A stretch of 47,159 nucleotides of DNA from an uncultured Collinsella sp. (lineage in GTDB: Bacteria > Actinomycetota > Coriobacteriia > Coriobacteriales > Coriobacteriaceae): assembly GCA_958405565.1 (NCBI GenBank), contig CATYEN010000013.1:1-47159 (forward strand), given 5' to 3'. Below the pieces are notes generated by a model that ran no database searches, had not been told where the DNA came from, and worked only from the letters and a program-made list of their open reading frames with translations. The number at the start of each line of letters is the position of its first letter. Position 1 is the first letter of the stretch. Shown here in pieces: positions 1 through 6,569 of the stretch. The translations under genes were made by a program, and so were the position numbers.

Positions 1-279
1 AGACCGGAGGGGCGCCGGGGGCGGGAATCGCGCACTCCATATTTTGTTCACAAATGAATAGAACCCTCAGTTGCTTCACTGAGGCCGTATTCGAAGCAGC
101 AGCTTCTGATATTGGCGATGACCAGCTGGTTTATAGGTGTTAAGGCATCGGTCATCTCTGGAGCGCCACTTTACTCCAAAAGCATCAGCTATTTGTTTCC
201 CGTCGGTAAAAGGCAGGTTTTGTTCGCCAAGCGTTCTTATATATAGAGAAGTTCGGGGTCGAACCCGTGCACCGGCAAC

Positions 280-310
280 AAAAAAGCGACCGGCATCCAC
301 CAGTCGCTTT
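280..310 (-). terminator. Terminator-like hairpin next to an old tRNA-Lys scar
   Basis: Read on the minus strand, the arms AAGCGACTGG and CCGGTCGCTT form a stem of about 10 bp followed by a run of T. It sits just downstream (minus sense) of the degraded tRNA-Lys 3' end at 317-339, as a tRNA terminator would. Confidence 0.6.
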
Positions 311-316
311 TCTATT

Positions 317-339
317 CTATGGTGGGCCATCAGGGGTTC
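317..339 (-). repeat. Degraded tRNA-Lys 3'-end fragment (old attachment-site scar)
   Basis: These 23 bases match the first 23 bases of the 48-bp tRNA-Lys repeat at 494-541 with one mismatch (position 329, A for G). The similarity stops inside the T-loop. It looks like an older duplicate of the tRNA 3' end left by an earlier integration or duplication. Confidence 0.6.
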
Positions 340-422
340 AGCCTGCTCCGCAGGCGACCGCTGCGGCGCTTTCGCGCCTTGCGCGCTGCGCTGGCAAACG
401 CTCACGCGTTTCCTCAGCTCCG

Positions 423-454
423 CGCCCTTTCGGGTTCGAACCCATGCAAGGGCG
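423..454. other. T-arm-like minihelix between tRNA-Lys scars
   Basis: A perfect T-arm palindrome GGGTTCGAACCC (431-442) is enclosed by the arms CGCCCTT and AAGGGCG, which can pair over 7 bp. Together they resemble a tRNA acceptor/T-arm minihelix. No D-arm or anticodon arm is present, so it is not a tRNA gene. A related GGGTTCGAGTCCC stretch lies beside tRNA-Gly near 16213-16226. Confidence 0.45.
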
Positions 455-455
455 A

Positions 456-487
456 CAAAAAAAGCGACCAACCGGAGTCGATCGCTT
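456..487 (-). terminator. Displaced tRNA-Lys terminator
   Basis: On the minus strand the arms AAGCGA and TCGCTT flank an interior of about 14 nt and are followed by seven T. The hairpin directly follows the tRNA-Lys 3' end in attL. It is probably the original terminator of tRNA-Lys, separated from the gene by the element insertion. Confidence 0.6.
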
Positions 488-493
488 TCTTTT

Positions 494-541
494 CTATGGT
501 GGGCCGTCAGGGGTTCGAACCCTGGACCTTGGGATTAAAAG
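494..541 (-). repeat. attL: 48-bp direct repeat of the tRNA-Lys 3' half
   Basis: The 48 bases are identical to 4517-4564, which cover the 3' half of the intact tRNA-Lys from the anticodon loop through the CCA plus three flanking bases. Matching stops at both edges (position 493 T versus 4516 A; 542 C versus 4565 T). A tyrosine recombinase gene starts 160 bp inside the repeat. This is the expected structure of a left attachment site for an element integrated in a tRNA gene. Confidence 0.9.
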
Positions 542-701
542 CCGCACCTCGTTTGATTTAACGTTTGGACAGTGATACCGTACACCCACTCTGACCTGCG
601 GTTTCGTTCGACTAGACGGACTGCACGGCCTGAGCGGGTTTATTCAACACGGGTACTCCGCGCGATACGCAGCGGGTACACACCGCGATTGTGGGGTATC
701 G

Positions 702-1928
702 ATGAAGCCAAAGCGCTACTACACCTCCTCCTGCCTTCTGCCATACCGCAACGGTGGATGGCGCGGACGCCTGAAGTTTAAGAAGCAGGACGGGACGTAC
801 GGGCAGGTCAGCAAGGTCATGGCCGCCAAATCGAAACGTGCAGCCCAGGCTGAGCTGAGGGAATGGCGCGAAGAGATGGAGGATCTTGCGCAGAAGAAGC
901 TCAAACTCGGCAGCATGGCCCATAAGACAGTGAAAGACCTGCTAGACGGCTATATCGACATGCTCAGTGCATCCGGCTCGATTGAGTCCTCGACCGTCTA
1001 CGACTACCGCGGTGCCGCGCGGCTCGTTGAACGCAGAATCGGCGGCATCGAATTCGACTCGTTAGACGTAACCGCAGCTCAGAACTGGATTAACTGGGCG
1101 GTTGAGGAGGGCTACAAGCCGTCCACCATCCGCAAGAGTGTGACGCTGCTAAAGGCCGCATACCGCGATGCCGTTGGCAGGCTCCGCGTGATCGACTACT
1201 CCCCCGTAGACTGCGTGCGCGTGCCCAAAGCCCGCCACCGTGAGCCCAACGCGCTGGACGAGCGCGAGCGAGGACGGCTGCTCACGTTCCTCTCCATCGC
1301 GCGAGACTGCCCCGAGAACGTCGGCATCTACCTCGCCCTGCTTACGGGCATGCGGCGCGGCGAGCTTCTTGCGCTACGGTGGCGTAACGTTGACTTCGAC
1401 CAGAAGATGCTGCGCGTCAAGGCATCTATCGGCTTTGGGGAGAACGGACACTACGAGAAAGAGCCGAAAAACGGCGGGAGTCGCAGGAGCATTCCCATGC
1501 CAGATGAAGTCGCAGGAATCCTTACACGCCGCCTGACCGCCGCGCGAGCTGAGTGCTTTAAGGCGGGCGTGCCGTTCGAGCAGTCGATGTTCGTCTTGGG
1601 CGGCCCTGACGGCGAGTTCATGGCCCCTGAGCGCCTGTCGCGGCACTGGGCCGTCACGGTTCGACAGCTGGGGCTGGTGGGCTCGGAGGGCGAGCCGCCC
1701 AAGTTCCACGACCTGCGCCACACGTTCGCTACCGCAGCGATCCTCGCGGGGACGGACATCAAGTCCGTATCCTCGCTCCTGGGCCACGCCAACGCCGCGA
1801 TGACGCTGAATATCTACACGGGCGTGAATGCCCAGGCGAAGCGAACGGCAATGGATGCTGTGGCGGCAACGATGACGGCGACACCGCCCACGGCTGAAAT
1901 CCTGGAACTGCGGGCGAGTGGTGAATAG
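702..1928 (+). CDS. int: Tyrosine recombinase (integrase)
   Basis: A 408-residue site-specific recombinase that would catalyse integration at, and excision from, the tRNA-Lys site. The N-terminus (about 1-60) is basic and resembles the AP2-like arm-binding domain of Tn916/phage-type integrases. A SAM-like core-binding domain covers about 72-165 and the catalytic domain about 183-385. The catalytic set is visible: Arg218 in TGMRRGELLAL, probable Lys256, His336 and Arg339 in HDLRH, His362 in LLGHANAAMT, and the nucleophile Tyr372 in NIYTG. Length is normal for the family. The start at 702 keeps the complete arm-binding domain, although no strong Shine-Dalgarno is seen before it. It lies beside attL and reads into the element, consistent with being its integrase. 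Confidence 0.95.
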   Translation: MKPKRYYTSSCLLPYRNGGWRGRLKFKKQDGTYGQVSKVMAAKSKRAAQAELREWREEMEDLAQKKLKLGSMAHKTVKDLLDGYIDMLSASGSIESSTVYDYRGAARLVERRIGGIEFDSLDVTAAQNWINWAVEEGYKPSTIRKSVTLLKAAYRDAVGRLRVIDYSPVDCVRVPKARHREPNALDERERGRLLTFLSIARDCPENVGIYLALLTGMRRGELLALRWRNVDFDQKMLRVKASIGFGENGHYEKEPKNGGSRRSIPMPDEVAGILTRRLTAARAECFKAGVPFEQSMFVLGGPDGEFMAPERLSRHWAVTVRQLGLVGSEGEPPKFHDLRHTFATAAILAGTDIKSVSSLLGHANAAMTLNIYTGVNAQAKRTAMDAVAATMTATPPTAEILELRASGE

Positions 1929-2104
1929 GCCCCTGCGGCCCTCAGATACCGATTTTCGACCCGTAAATACAGCGGCCGTCCATCGGGCTCCGATCGCTTT
2001 TTTCAGAACCGCAAATCGGCTCTAATTCAGACAAAAGACCAGCTAGACAGCTGTTTTCTTTTAAGACTATTCGGACTATCGGGATAATGAAACGGAGGTG
2101 AACC

Positions 2105-2314
2105 ATGCTCGAATTCAGGATAAGCGGCGAAACCGCTGAGGTCGACTGCTTGGCAAACCAGCTGGAAAGGTCAGGCTATGTCGTCAGGCGCTCGAAGCTC
2201 TATCGCAACAGAGATGAGGAAGGCTGTCGGGTTTATCTCGAACTGGACGAGGATAAGGTTATGGGCTGGATGCTTGCCAACCTTGAAAAAGCATCCCTAG
2301 ACGATCCCTCATAA
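2105..2314 (+). CDS. Small DUF3970-like protein
   Basis: A 69-residue acidic protein beginning MLEFRISGETAEV with a later SKLYRNRDEEG...VYLEL segment. This beta-alpha-beta pattern resembles the small DUF3970 proteins carried by Firmicute and actinobacterial mobile elements; that assignment is from memory of the family pattern. A strong Shine-Dalgarno (GGAGGTG, 2094-2100) precedes the ATG, supporting real expression. No catalytic motif is seen and the function is unknown. It stands alone between the integrase and a long hairpin, with short direct repeats (GACTAT at 2065 and 2075) upstream that might be an operator. Confidence 0.65.
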   Translation: MLEFRISGETAEVDCLANQLERSGYVVRRSKLYRNRDEEGCRVYLELDEDKVMGWMLANLEKASLDDPS

Positions 2315-2347
2315 GGCCCGCCTTTCGGCGAAGGCGAAAGGCGGGCC
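2315..2347 (+). terminator. Strong hairpin after the 69-residue gene
   Basis: A 13-bp perfect stem (GGCCCGCCTTTCG / CGAAAGGCGGGCC) with a 7-nt loop begins right after the stop codon. No T-run follows, so it may act as an mRNA 3' stabiliser or weak terminator, or be part of the structured noncoding region that follows. Confidence 0.55.
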
Positions 2348-2714
2348 CGAGCACGGAAACCCACCGTTTGGAGAGGGACATACGAAGTCGGGCGAAATGG
2401 CCGTAAGGGTAGTTTTTCAAAATACGCAAGAGTCGTACGCTGCCGTACAAAACTGCGTTTTGTCCGTCCGCGTACACGCCGAAACCTACGGTTCGGCGCT
2501 TGTTAGGGCTCTGCCCTAAAACCCGGCGCCCCGCAGGGCGAAACCCACGTTGTTGCAACCACGGTTGCTACTCGAAATAAACCATGCATTCGAAATTGGC
2601 ACCGCGTGGCACCAAAAGGCTACGCACGGGGGTTGAACCCAGCCTAGTCTTTTCTTAGCGGCAGGAGCCGTGCAGTCTTATGGGGCCCTATCGGGCCAGA
2701 AAGGAGCGCAGATC
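2348..2714. other. Noncoding, dyad-rich region; candidate transfer or replication site
   Basis: About 370 bp with no supported gene. It contains several short dyads: CGCCGAAACC..GGTTCGGCG near 2478-2500, AGGGCTCTGCCCT near 2505-2517, GCGCCCCGCAGGGC near 2525-2538, and GCAACCACGGTTGC near 2557-2570. Dense inverted repeats upstream of accessory genes are typical of oriT or single-strand origins on small elements, but no known nic motif was recognised. A Shine-Dalgarno for the next gene lies at 2699-2705. Confidence 0.35.
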
Positions 2715-2954
2715 ATGCGCAAGACAGAACAAGCCATCGCCGACCGATTCCGCGCAGGGGAATACGATACCCTGCCGCTGCTCATCACGCCGACAACGGC
2801 CGAGGCCGCTATCGGAATCAGCGCTAAGCATCTGATTCGAATGGTCGAGCGCGGCGAGATTCGCGGAATCCAGATCGGGCGTTGTTGGAAGCTCAACCGC
2901 GACGATCTGCTGGACGCCTGCGGCCTACGCGATGCGAACAAGGGCGCGGCATAA
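2715..2954 (+). CDS. Excisionase-type helix-turn-helix protein
   Basis: A 79-residue protein with a MerR/excisionase-like winged helix over about residues 20-70 (LITPTTAEAAIGIS..HLIRMVERGEIRGIQIGR.W.L.RDDLL). This is the pattern of Xis/helix-turn-helix_17 proteins that bend attachment-site DNA and steer integrases toward excision. The start at 2715 is chosen because GAAAGGAG lies 9-15 bases upstream; an in-frame start at 2670 would place that signal inside the gene. Its stop overlaps the next start (TAATG), so the two are translationally coupled. It is the probable directionality factor of the element, or a regulator of the downstream genes. Confidence 0.75.
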   Translation: MRKTEQAIADRFRAGEYDTLPLLITPTTAEAAIGISAKHLIRMVERGEIRGIQIGRCWKLNRDDLLDACGLRDANKGAA

Positions 2955-3382
2955 TGGTACGTTCCATAAGCGAAGACGAGGCCATAGAGGCTGCGTGGAA
3001 CGTGCAGCTCCCATCGCTACGGCTGGACATGCCTTTGTCGAGCCGTATCGAGTTCAAGCGTCTGCGCAACGAGCGCGGTGATAAGGCATATGCAGACATG
3101 GGTGTTTGGTTACAACTGTGCTCCATAGCAACGAGCCGTAGGGGCCACGCCCTTCCGCTCGACTACGGACAACTGGCCCAGTGGCTCTTTGGTAGCGTCG
3201 GCAAGTCAACCATAGCCGCCGAGCATGTGAACGCACTGATGGCAGCCGACCTCGCATTTATAGGTGCCGATGGGTCGCTATACCTGCCGGCAGTCGAAAC
3301 CGAATTCATTCGGCACGGGAAGATGATTGTCGGCGGCTCCCGCGGAGGTCGCCCACGGGGTAAGAAGAAACGGAGGCGCTAA
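2954..3382 (+). CDS. Small winged-helix-like protein, possible replisome organizer
   Basis: 142 residues, starting in the ATAATG overlap with the excisionase-like gene. Residues about 45-120 (KAYADMGVWLQLCSIA...LDYGQLAQWLF...VNALMAADLAFIGADGSLYLP) resemble the winged-helix N-terminal domain of phage replisome organizers/DnaD-like initiators. The tail is strongly basic (GGRPRGKKKRRR), suiting DNA binding. The usual C-terminal DnaB-loading domain is absent, so it is either a short version or only a DNA-binding subunit. Because it shares an operon with the iteron region, a role in replicating the element is plausible. Confidence in the gene is high and in the function low. Confidence 0.6.
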   Translation: MVRSISEDEAIEAAWNVQLPSLRLDMPLSSRIEFKRLRNERGDKAYADMGVWLQLCSIATSRRGHALPLDYGQLAQWLFGSVGKSTIAAEHVNALMAADLAFIGADGSLYLPAVETEFIRHGKMIVGGSRGGRPRGKKKRRR

Positions 3383-3384
3383 CC

Positions 3385-3873
3385 ATGGCGGATGATCCAC
3401 CTAAAAAAGAAGTGCCGGCGGAATCACTACTTCTGCCGGCACCAGGCACCACGAGGGGTGCGATTCGCTATACGAACACTATATCACGCAAGCAGTTCGC
3501 GCAGCTCAGCGGCGCGGAACCGCCACAACTCTGCTCTGTTGCAATCGAGGCCGAGGCCAAGGCAAGAGAGCGACTGAACGCCGACAAAAGCGACCGATGG
3601 CTATATCTAGTCGCACATGGCCAGCTTGAACTCGAGCTGCTGCTCGAGATTCGCCGCTACGAGCGAATCGGGGCCCGAAAGGGCTATGCGGTTCGCGGCT
3701 TGAAAAAGACGAACAAGGAGCTATCGGAATTCTTCCGCGTAACGGCCCAAAGCATGTCCCGAACAACCCTCGCACTTCGTAAGCGGGGCGTTATTGAGAA
3801 CGTTGACGGGGTGCTGCAGCTCAGATATTCGCCCATTCTCAAGGCCGCAAAAAACGAAGGCTGGAGCGTCTAG
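3385..3873 (+). CDS. Winged-helix protein, candidate initiator or iteron-binding regulator
   Basis: 162 residues; the ATG lies two bases after the previous stop and GGAGG sits within the end of that gene. The N-terminal 30 residues are proline-rich and probably disordered. Residues about 110-155 (KKTNKELSEFFRVTAQSMSRTTLALRKRGVIEN...LQL) form a clear Crp-like winged HTH. No cofactor-binding domain is recognisable. The gene ends 62 bp before the first of six 17-bp near-palindromic repeats, so it may bind them as replication initiator or autoregulator. This is inferred from position only, and no named Rep family was recognised. Confidence 0.6.
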   Translation: MADDPPKKEVPAESLLLPAPGTTRGAIRYTNTISRKQFAQLSGAEPPQLCSVAIEAEAKARERLNADKSDRWLYLVAHGQLELELLLEIRRYERIGARKGYAVRGLKKTNKELSEFFRVTAQSMSRTTLALRKRGVIENVDGVLQLRYSPILKAAKNEGWSV

Positions 3874-3914
3874 GAAAAGCTGCCGCGCGTCAACCACGCG
3901 GCAGCTTTTCTTTT
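3874..3914 (+). terminator. Rho-independent terminator of the element operon
   Basis: The perfect arms AAAAGCTGCCGCG and CGCGGCAGCTTTT with an 8-nt loop are followed by CTTTT. The stem starts within a few bases of the 162-residue gene's stop and ends the plus-strand operon. Confidence 0.8.
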
Positions 3915-3935
3915 GGCCAAAAGGCTGGGTTATAA

Positions 3936-4130
3936 ATCAACCTCATGTTGATGTTTAACAGTGGAAATTAATCAACATCATGTTGATTGGAAATCAACCT
4001 CATGTTGACAAAAATCAACCTCATGTTGATTTCGATAAACATGATGTTGATTTTTCGCCACCCTTTTTAGGGGGTGCATAGCAACAAGTTCCCGCAGGTT
4101 GACGTGTTGCAAAATCAACATGAGGCTGAT
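3936..4130. repeat. Iteron array: six 17-bp near-palindromic repeats
   Basis: Copies lie at 3936-3952, 3971-3987, 3993-4009, 4014-4030, 4035-4051 and 4114-4130, with consensus ATCAACCTCATGTTGAT (ATCAACATCATGTTGAT in some). The outer half-sites ATCAAC/GTTGAT are mutually inverted. The last two copies read better in the opposite orientation. Centres of copies 2-5 are 21-22 bp apart, two helical turns, as in plasmid iterons. The array follows two putative DNA-binding protein genes and precedes an AT-rich tract, which suggests a replication origin or autoregulatory operator. Confidence 0.85.
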
Positions 4131-4166
4131 TTCCCTTTTATATATAAATAAAGATAAGAAATATAG
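4131..4166. other. AT-rich tract beside the iterons (possible unwinding element)
   Basis: After the last iteron the sequence becomes almost pure A/T (TTTTATATATAAATAAAGAT and on) in an otherwise GC-rich region. This is where a DNA unwinding element would lie if the iterons are a replication origin. No promoter with good -35/-10 spacing was assigned. Confidence 0.5.
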
Positions 4167-4248
4167 GCCAGCGGCGAGCCGATGGGCGCTCGCCATGTCC
4201 TCAATCGCGCCCCTGCTCTACGGACATCAACACTCGCGTTCAACGCCC

Positions 4249-4294
4249 TTTCGACAGCCTGGGGCTAGGCATGGAGCCCCTACGGCTGTCGAAA
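4249..4294. repeat. Long imperfect hairpin
   Basis: The outer arms TTTCGACAGCC and GGCTGTCGAAA (11 bp) enclose inner arms GGGGCT and AGCCCC, forming a two-tier hairpin of about 46 bp. No coding sequence covers it. It may be a single-strand origin, recombination or transfer structure of the element. Confidence 0.6.
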
Positions 4295-4337
4295 GCGCGC
4301 AGAATGCTCGCACTCACTCGGGCCGTCCCCTGCCCCT

Positions 4338-4381
4338 TCGGACGGATGGAAGAACGCATCAACAACGATCCATCCGTCCGA
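4338..4381. repeat. 12-bp perfect inverted repeat
   Basis: The arms TCGGACGGATGG and CCATCCGTCCGA are separated by 20 bases. Together with the hairpin at 4249-4294 it marks a structured noncoding end of the element near attR. Function unknown. Confidence 0.6.
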
Positions 4382-4478
4382 CCATCGGGACGCTATGCCC
4401 CTCTACGGACAGGCCAGAATTATGGAATCCACGTGATTTGAGGGGTACCGTTTTAGGTACTCGCGAGGTACACAAAGA

Positions 4479-4509
4479 AAAAGGTCAGAGACAACACCGT
4501 CTCTGACCT
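4479..4509 (-). terminator. Terminator downstream of tRNA-Lys (element-supplied)
   Basis: On the minus strand AGGTCAGAGACGGTGTTGTC begins a stem that closes with TCTCTGACCT and a T-run. It lies just 3' of the intact tRNA-Lys and inside the element, so the element appears to supply a new terminator for the tRNA gene it interrupts. Confidence 0.75.
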
Positions 4510-4516
4510 GCGTAAA

Positions 4517-4564
4517 CTATGGTGGGCCGTCAGGGGTTCGAACCCTGGACCTTGGGATTAAAAG
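4517..4564 (-). repeat. attR: 48-bp direct repeat within tRNA-Lys
   Basis: Identical to 494-541. It spans the tRNA-Lys 3' half from the anticodon loop to the CCA and three flanking bases, so insertion recreates an intact tRNA gene. Confidence 0.9.
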
Positions 4565-4595
4565 TCCCCTGCTCTGCCAGCTGAGCTAACGGCCC
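4520..4595 (-). tRNA. tRNA-Lys (anticodon UUU), target of the element
   Basis: The 76-nt cloverleaf on the minus strand has acceptor GGGCCGT, D-arm GCTC/GAGC, anticodon loop CTTTTAA, a T-arm CAGGG-TTCGAAC-CCCTG and an encoded CCA. The anticodon TTT decodes lysine. The 3' half is repeated at 494-541 as the attachment-site partner of the integrated element. Confidence 0.95.
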
Positions 4596-4623
4596 GCGGG
4601 TGGCATTGTACCACGGTCTGGGA

Positions 4624-5904
4624 CTATTCCCAACTCCATTGGCCGTTCTGGAAAATCACAACTTCACGTCCATCGGGCGTAATACCCGCAATATCGATGT
4701 CGTCCGTACCGATCATAAAGTCGACATGCGTGCTCGAAACGTTGACGCCATGCTCCAGGAGCTCCTCTTTGGACATGTCGTACCCGCCTTCGATGCATTC
4801 AGGGAAACCAACACCCAACGCAAGGTGACAGCTGGCATTCTCGTCATAGAGCGTGTCATAGAACAGAACGCCACTTTCACGGATCGGCGTGTTCTTGGAG
4901 ATAAGCGCGACCTCGCCCAGATGAGCGGCACCTTCATCGGTGTCAATGATGCTCGCAAGCGTCGCCTTGCCCACGCGGGCATCGTAGTCCGCTACGCGGC
5001 CGGCCTCGAACTTAATCCAAAAATCGTCGACCTTGTTACCGTGGTGAATGAGCGGCATGGCCGAGTACACGATACCGTCGGCGCGCATACGATCAGGCGA
5101 GGTGAAGACTTCCTCGGTGGGAATGTTGGGGAAGAAAGGGTGTCCATCGGGCGTCTTGCCCTTGCCGCCGGCCCACTCGTGACCTTTCGTCATGCCAATC
5201 GTCAGATCGGTTCCATTTGCCGAGGTGTAATGCAGGTAGTCGAAACGATTGTCGTTCAGGAAACGCAGGTTCTTTTCGAATGCGGCGTCATGGAGTTCCC
5301 AGTCGCTCTCCGGGTCCTGGCCATCGGCGCGAGCGGTGTGCAGAATCGCATTCCACAGCTTATAGATTGCAACCTCATCGGCGTCTCCCGGGAACACCTC
5401 GCGCGCCCAGGCAACGACCGGCGCGCCGGCGATGCACCACGGGTTGATGTTGTAGTCCAGTCCGCGGCGGAAGACCTTGCACTGCGTGTTCCTTGCCTTA
5501 GAAGCTGCAGCAGGCTTAGCGGGATCGATGCCCTTCAGAGCCGCAGGGTCCGCGCCCTCGATAAAGATAAAGCAGGCGCCGTCCTGGGCCAGTGAATCAA
5601 GCTGCAGGCGCTTCCACTCGGGCGTCTGCTCAAAATAGCTTTTCTCGACATGCTCGTACGTAAGCCTTGTCACGGCATCGTCAGCCCAAATAACCGTCAC
5701 ATGACCGGCACCGGCGGCATAAGCCTCCGCGACCACCACGCGCGCAAACGGCGCGCACTCGACCGGAGACTGAACGACAACCTCCTGGCCGGGCTTGACG
5801 TTTACGCCCTTGCGGACAACCAGGCGTGCATAGTTTTTAATCTTGGGCTCCAGGGCCTTCATGCCCTCCAGAGCCTCTTCGACCGTCAGGGCAGCTCGAA
5901 TCAT
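4624..5904 (-). CDS. M29-family aminopeptidase
   Basis: About 426 residues, a cytoplasmic metallo-aminopeptidase (AmpS/PepS/AmpT family) that releases N-terminal amino acids from peptides. An N-terminal beta/alpha domain (KGVNVKPGQEVVVQSPVE) is followed by the metal-binding C-terminal half. The motifs TEEVFTSPD, AAHLGEVALIS, SCHLALG and HVDFMIGT carry the expected Glu/His/Asp ligands of family M29. The start at 5904 is preferred because GGAG lies about 8 bases upstream. A start four codons earlier (5916) would overlap that signal. The gene is monocistronic, facing away from the 191-residue gene's terminator. Length is typical (about 410-430). Confidence 0.9.
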   Translation of the reverse strand: MIRAALTVEEALEGMKALEPKIKNYARLVVRKGVNVKPGQEVVVQSPVECAPFARVVVAEAYAAGAGHVTVIWADDAVTRLTYEHVEKSYFEQTPEWKRLQLDSLAQDGACFIFIEGADPAALKGIDPAKPAAASKARNTQCKVFRRGLDYNINPWCIAGAPVVAWAREVFPGDADEVAIYKLWNAILHTARADGQDPESDWELHDAAFEKNLRFLNDNRFDYLHYTSANGTDLTIGMTKGHEWAGGKGKTPDGHPFFPNIPTEEVFTSPDRMRADGIVYSAMPLIHHGNKVDDFWIKFEAGRVADYDARVGKATLASIIDTDEGAAHLGEVALISKNTPIRESGVLFYDTLYDENASCHLALGVGFPECIEGGYDMSKEELLEHGVNVSSTHVDFMIGTDDIDIAGITPDGREVVIFQNGQWSWE

Positions 5905-5932
5905 GTGCCACTCCATCTATCTATAGAACAGT

Positions 5933-5963
5933 AAAAAGGCGCGCCGCAAAAACGATGCGCCTT
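5933..5963 (-). terminator. Terminator after the membrane-protein gene
   Basis: On the minus strand AAGGCGC and GCGCCTT pair around a short interior and are followed by TTTT. It lies downstream of the 191-residue gene (stop at 5994) and upstream of the aminopeptidase. Confidence 0.6.
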
Positions 5964-5993
5964 ATATCTTAGCGATAAGTATGCATGCAAACG

Positions 5994-6569
5994 CTACTTC
6001 TTCTTGGAGTCCTTCTTGTCCTCCTCGGCAGCCGAGCGCTCGATAAGGGCGTTGAGCTTGTTCTCGGACATGCCCTCGGCCTGCGTGCGGTACATGTTGC
6101 GCAGGGGACGAATACGAACGAAGTCGTAGATAAAGTCACCCAAAATGACGACGTAGGACAAAACGATGCCGACCATCTGGACGGGGCTGGACACCATGCC
6201 AGCGGGAGCGAAGTACAGCGAAGCCCAAATGGCCACGACGAGCACCATGCCGATAGTGAGCACGGCCCACCAGATGCGGCGGCGCTTGGTGTAGTCCTCA
6301 TCCTGCTTGAGAAGGATATTCGACACCGTGTAGATGCGGTCCTCCTTGGCGCGCTGCTTAGCCTTGCGGGCGCGCTTCTCCTCTTTAGAGAGGCCCTCGA
6401 GGTTCTCGCCCTTCTCGAGCTCTTTGCGGCGTGCCTTAGACGAAGCCGGCACGACGCGGACAGAGCTCGCTGCCTGACGGGCGGGCTTGGCGGATGCGGC
6501 GGACTTGCGCGCAACCCCGGTAACCTCGTGGGATTGCGTGCGCTTGTTCGTGGCGCTACGGGTACTCAC
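5994..6569 (-). CDS. Two-TM membrane protein of unknown function
   Basis: 191 residues starting at GTG, directly abutting the purC stop (TAAGTG), with GAAGGAG about 9 bases upstream. The first ~95 residues are hydrophilic, rich in Lys/Arg/Ala/Ser and probably cytoplasmic, with a charged KEEKRARKAKQRAKE stretch. Two transmembrane helices follow (about 101-122 and 130-148), then a charged tail ending DSKKK. This layout recalls the small DUF3043-like actinobacterial membrane proteins, but I cannot make that assignment firmly. It is co-transcribed with purC. Confidence 0.7.
   Translation of the reverse strand: MSTRSATNKRTQSHEVTGVARKSAASAKPARQAASSVRVVPASSKARRKELEKGENLEGLSKEEKRARKAKQRAKEDRIYTVSNILLKQDEDYTKRRRIWWAVLTIGMVLVVAIWASLYFAPAGMVSSPVQMVGIVLSYVVILGDFIYDFVRIRPLRNMYRTQAEGMSENKLNALIERSAAEEDKKDSKKK

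Larger units (their letters stand above)
494..4564. mobile_element. Small integrated element in tRNA-Lys (~4.0 kb)
   Basis: The element is bounded by the 48-bp repeats 494-541 and 4517-4564, giving a unit of 4023 bp. It holds an integrase, a DUF3970-like small protein, an excisionase-type HTH protein, two small putative DNA-binding proteins, an iteron array with an AT-rich tract, and hairpin-rich noncoding DNA. All genes are on the plus strand. No relaxase, portal, capsid or complete initiator of a familiar family is visible. I infer an integrated plasmid-like or satellite replicon; its host range and mobility are unknown. Confidence 0.85.

Noticed and set aside
137..575. Overlapping ORFs left of the integrase
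   Set aside because: They cover tRNA scars and terminators and have no ribosome binding sites.
4099..4506. 135-codon plus-strand ORF in the element's right end
   Set aside because: It runs through the last iteron, the AT tract, both hairpins and the tRNA terminator, and its translation has no domain-like character.
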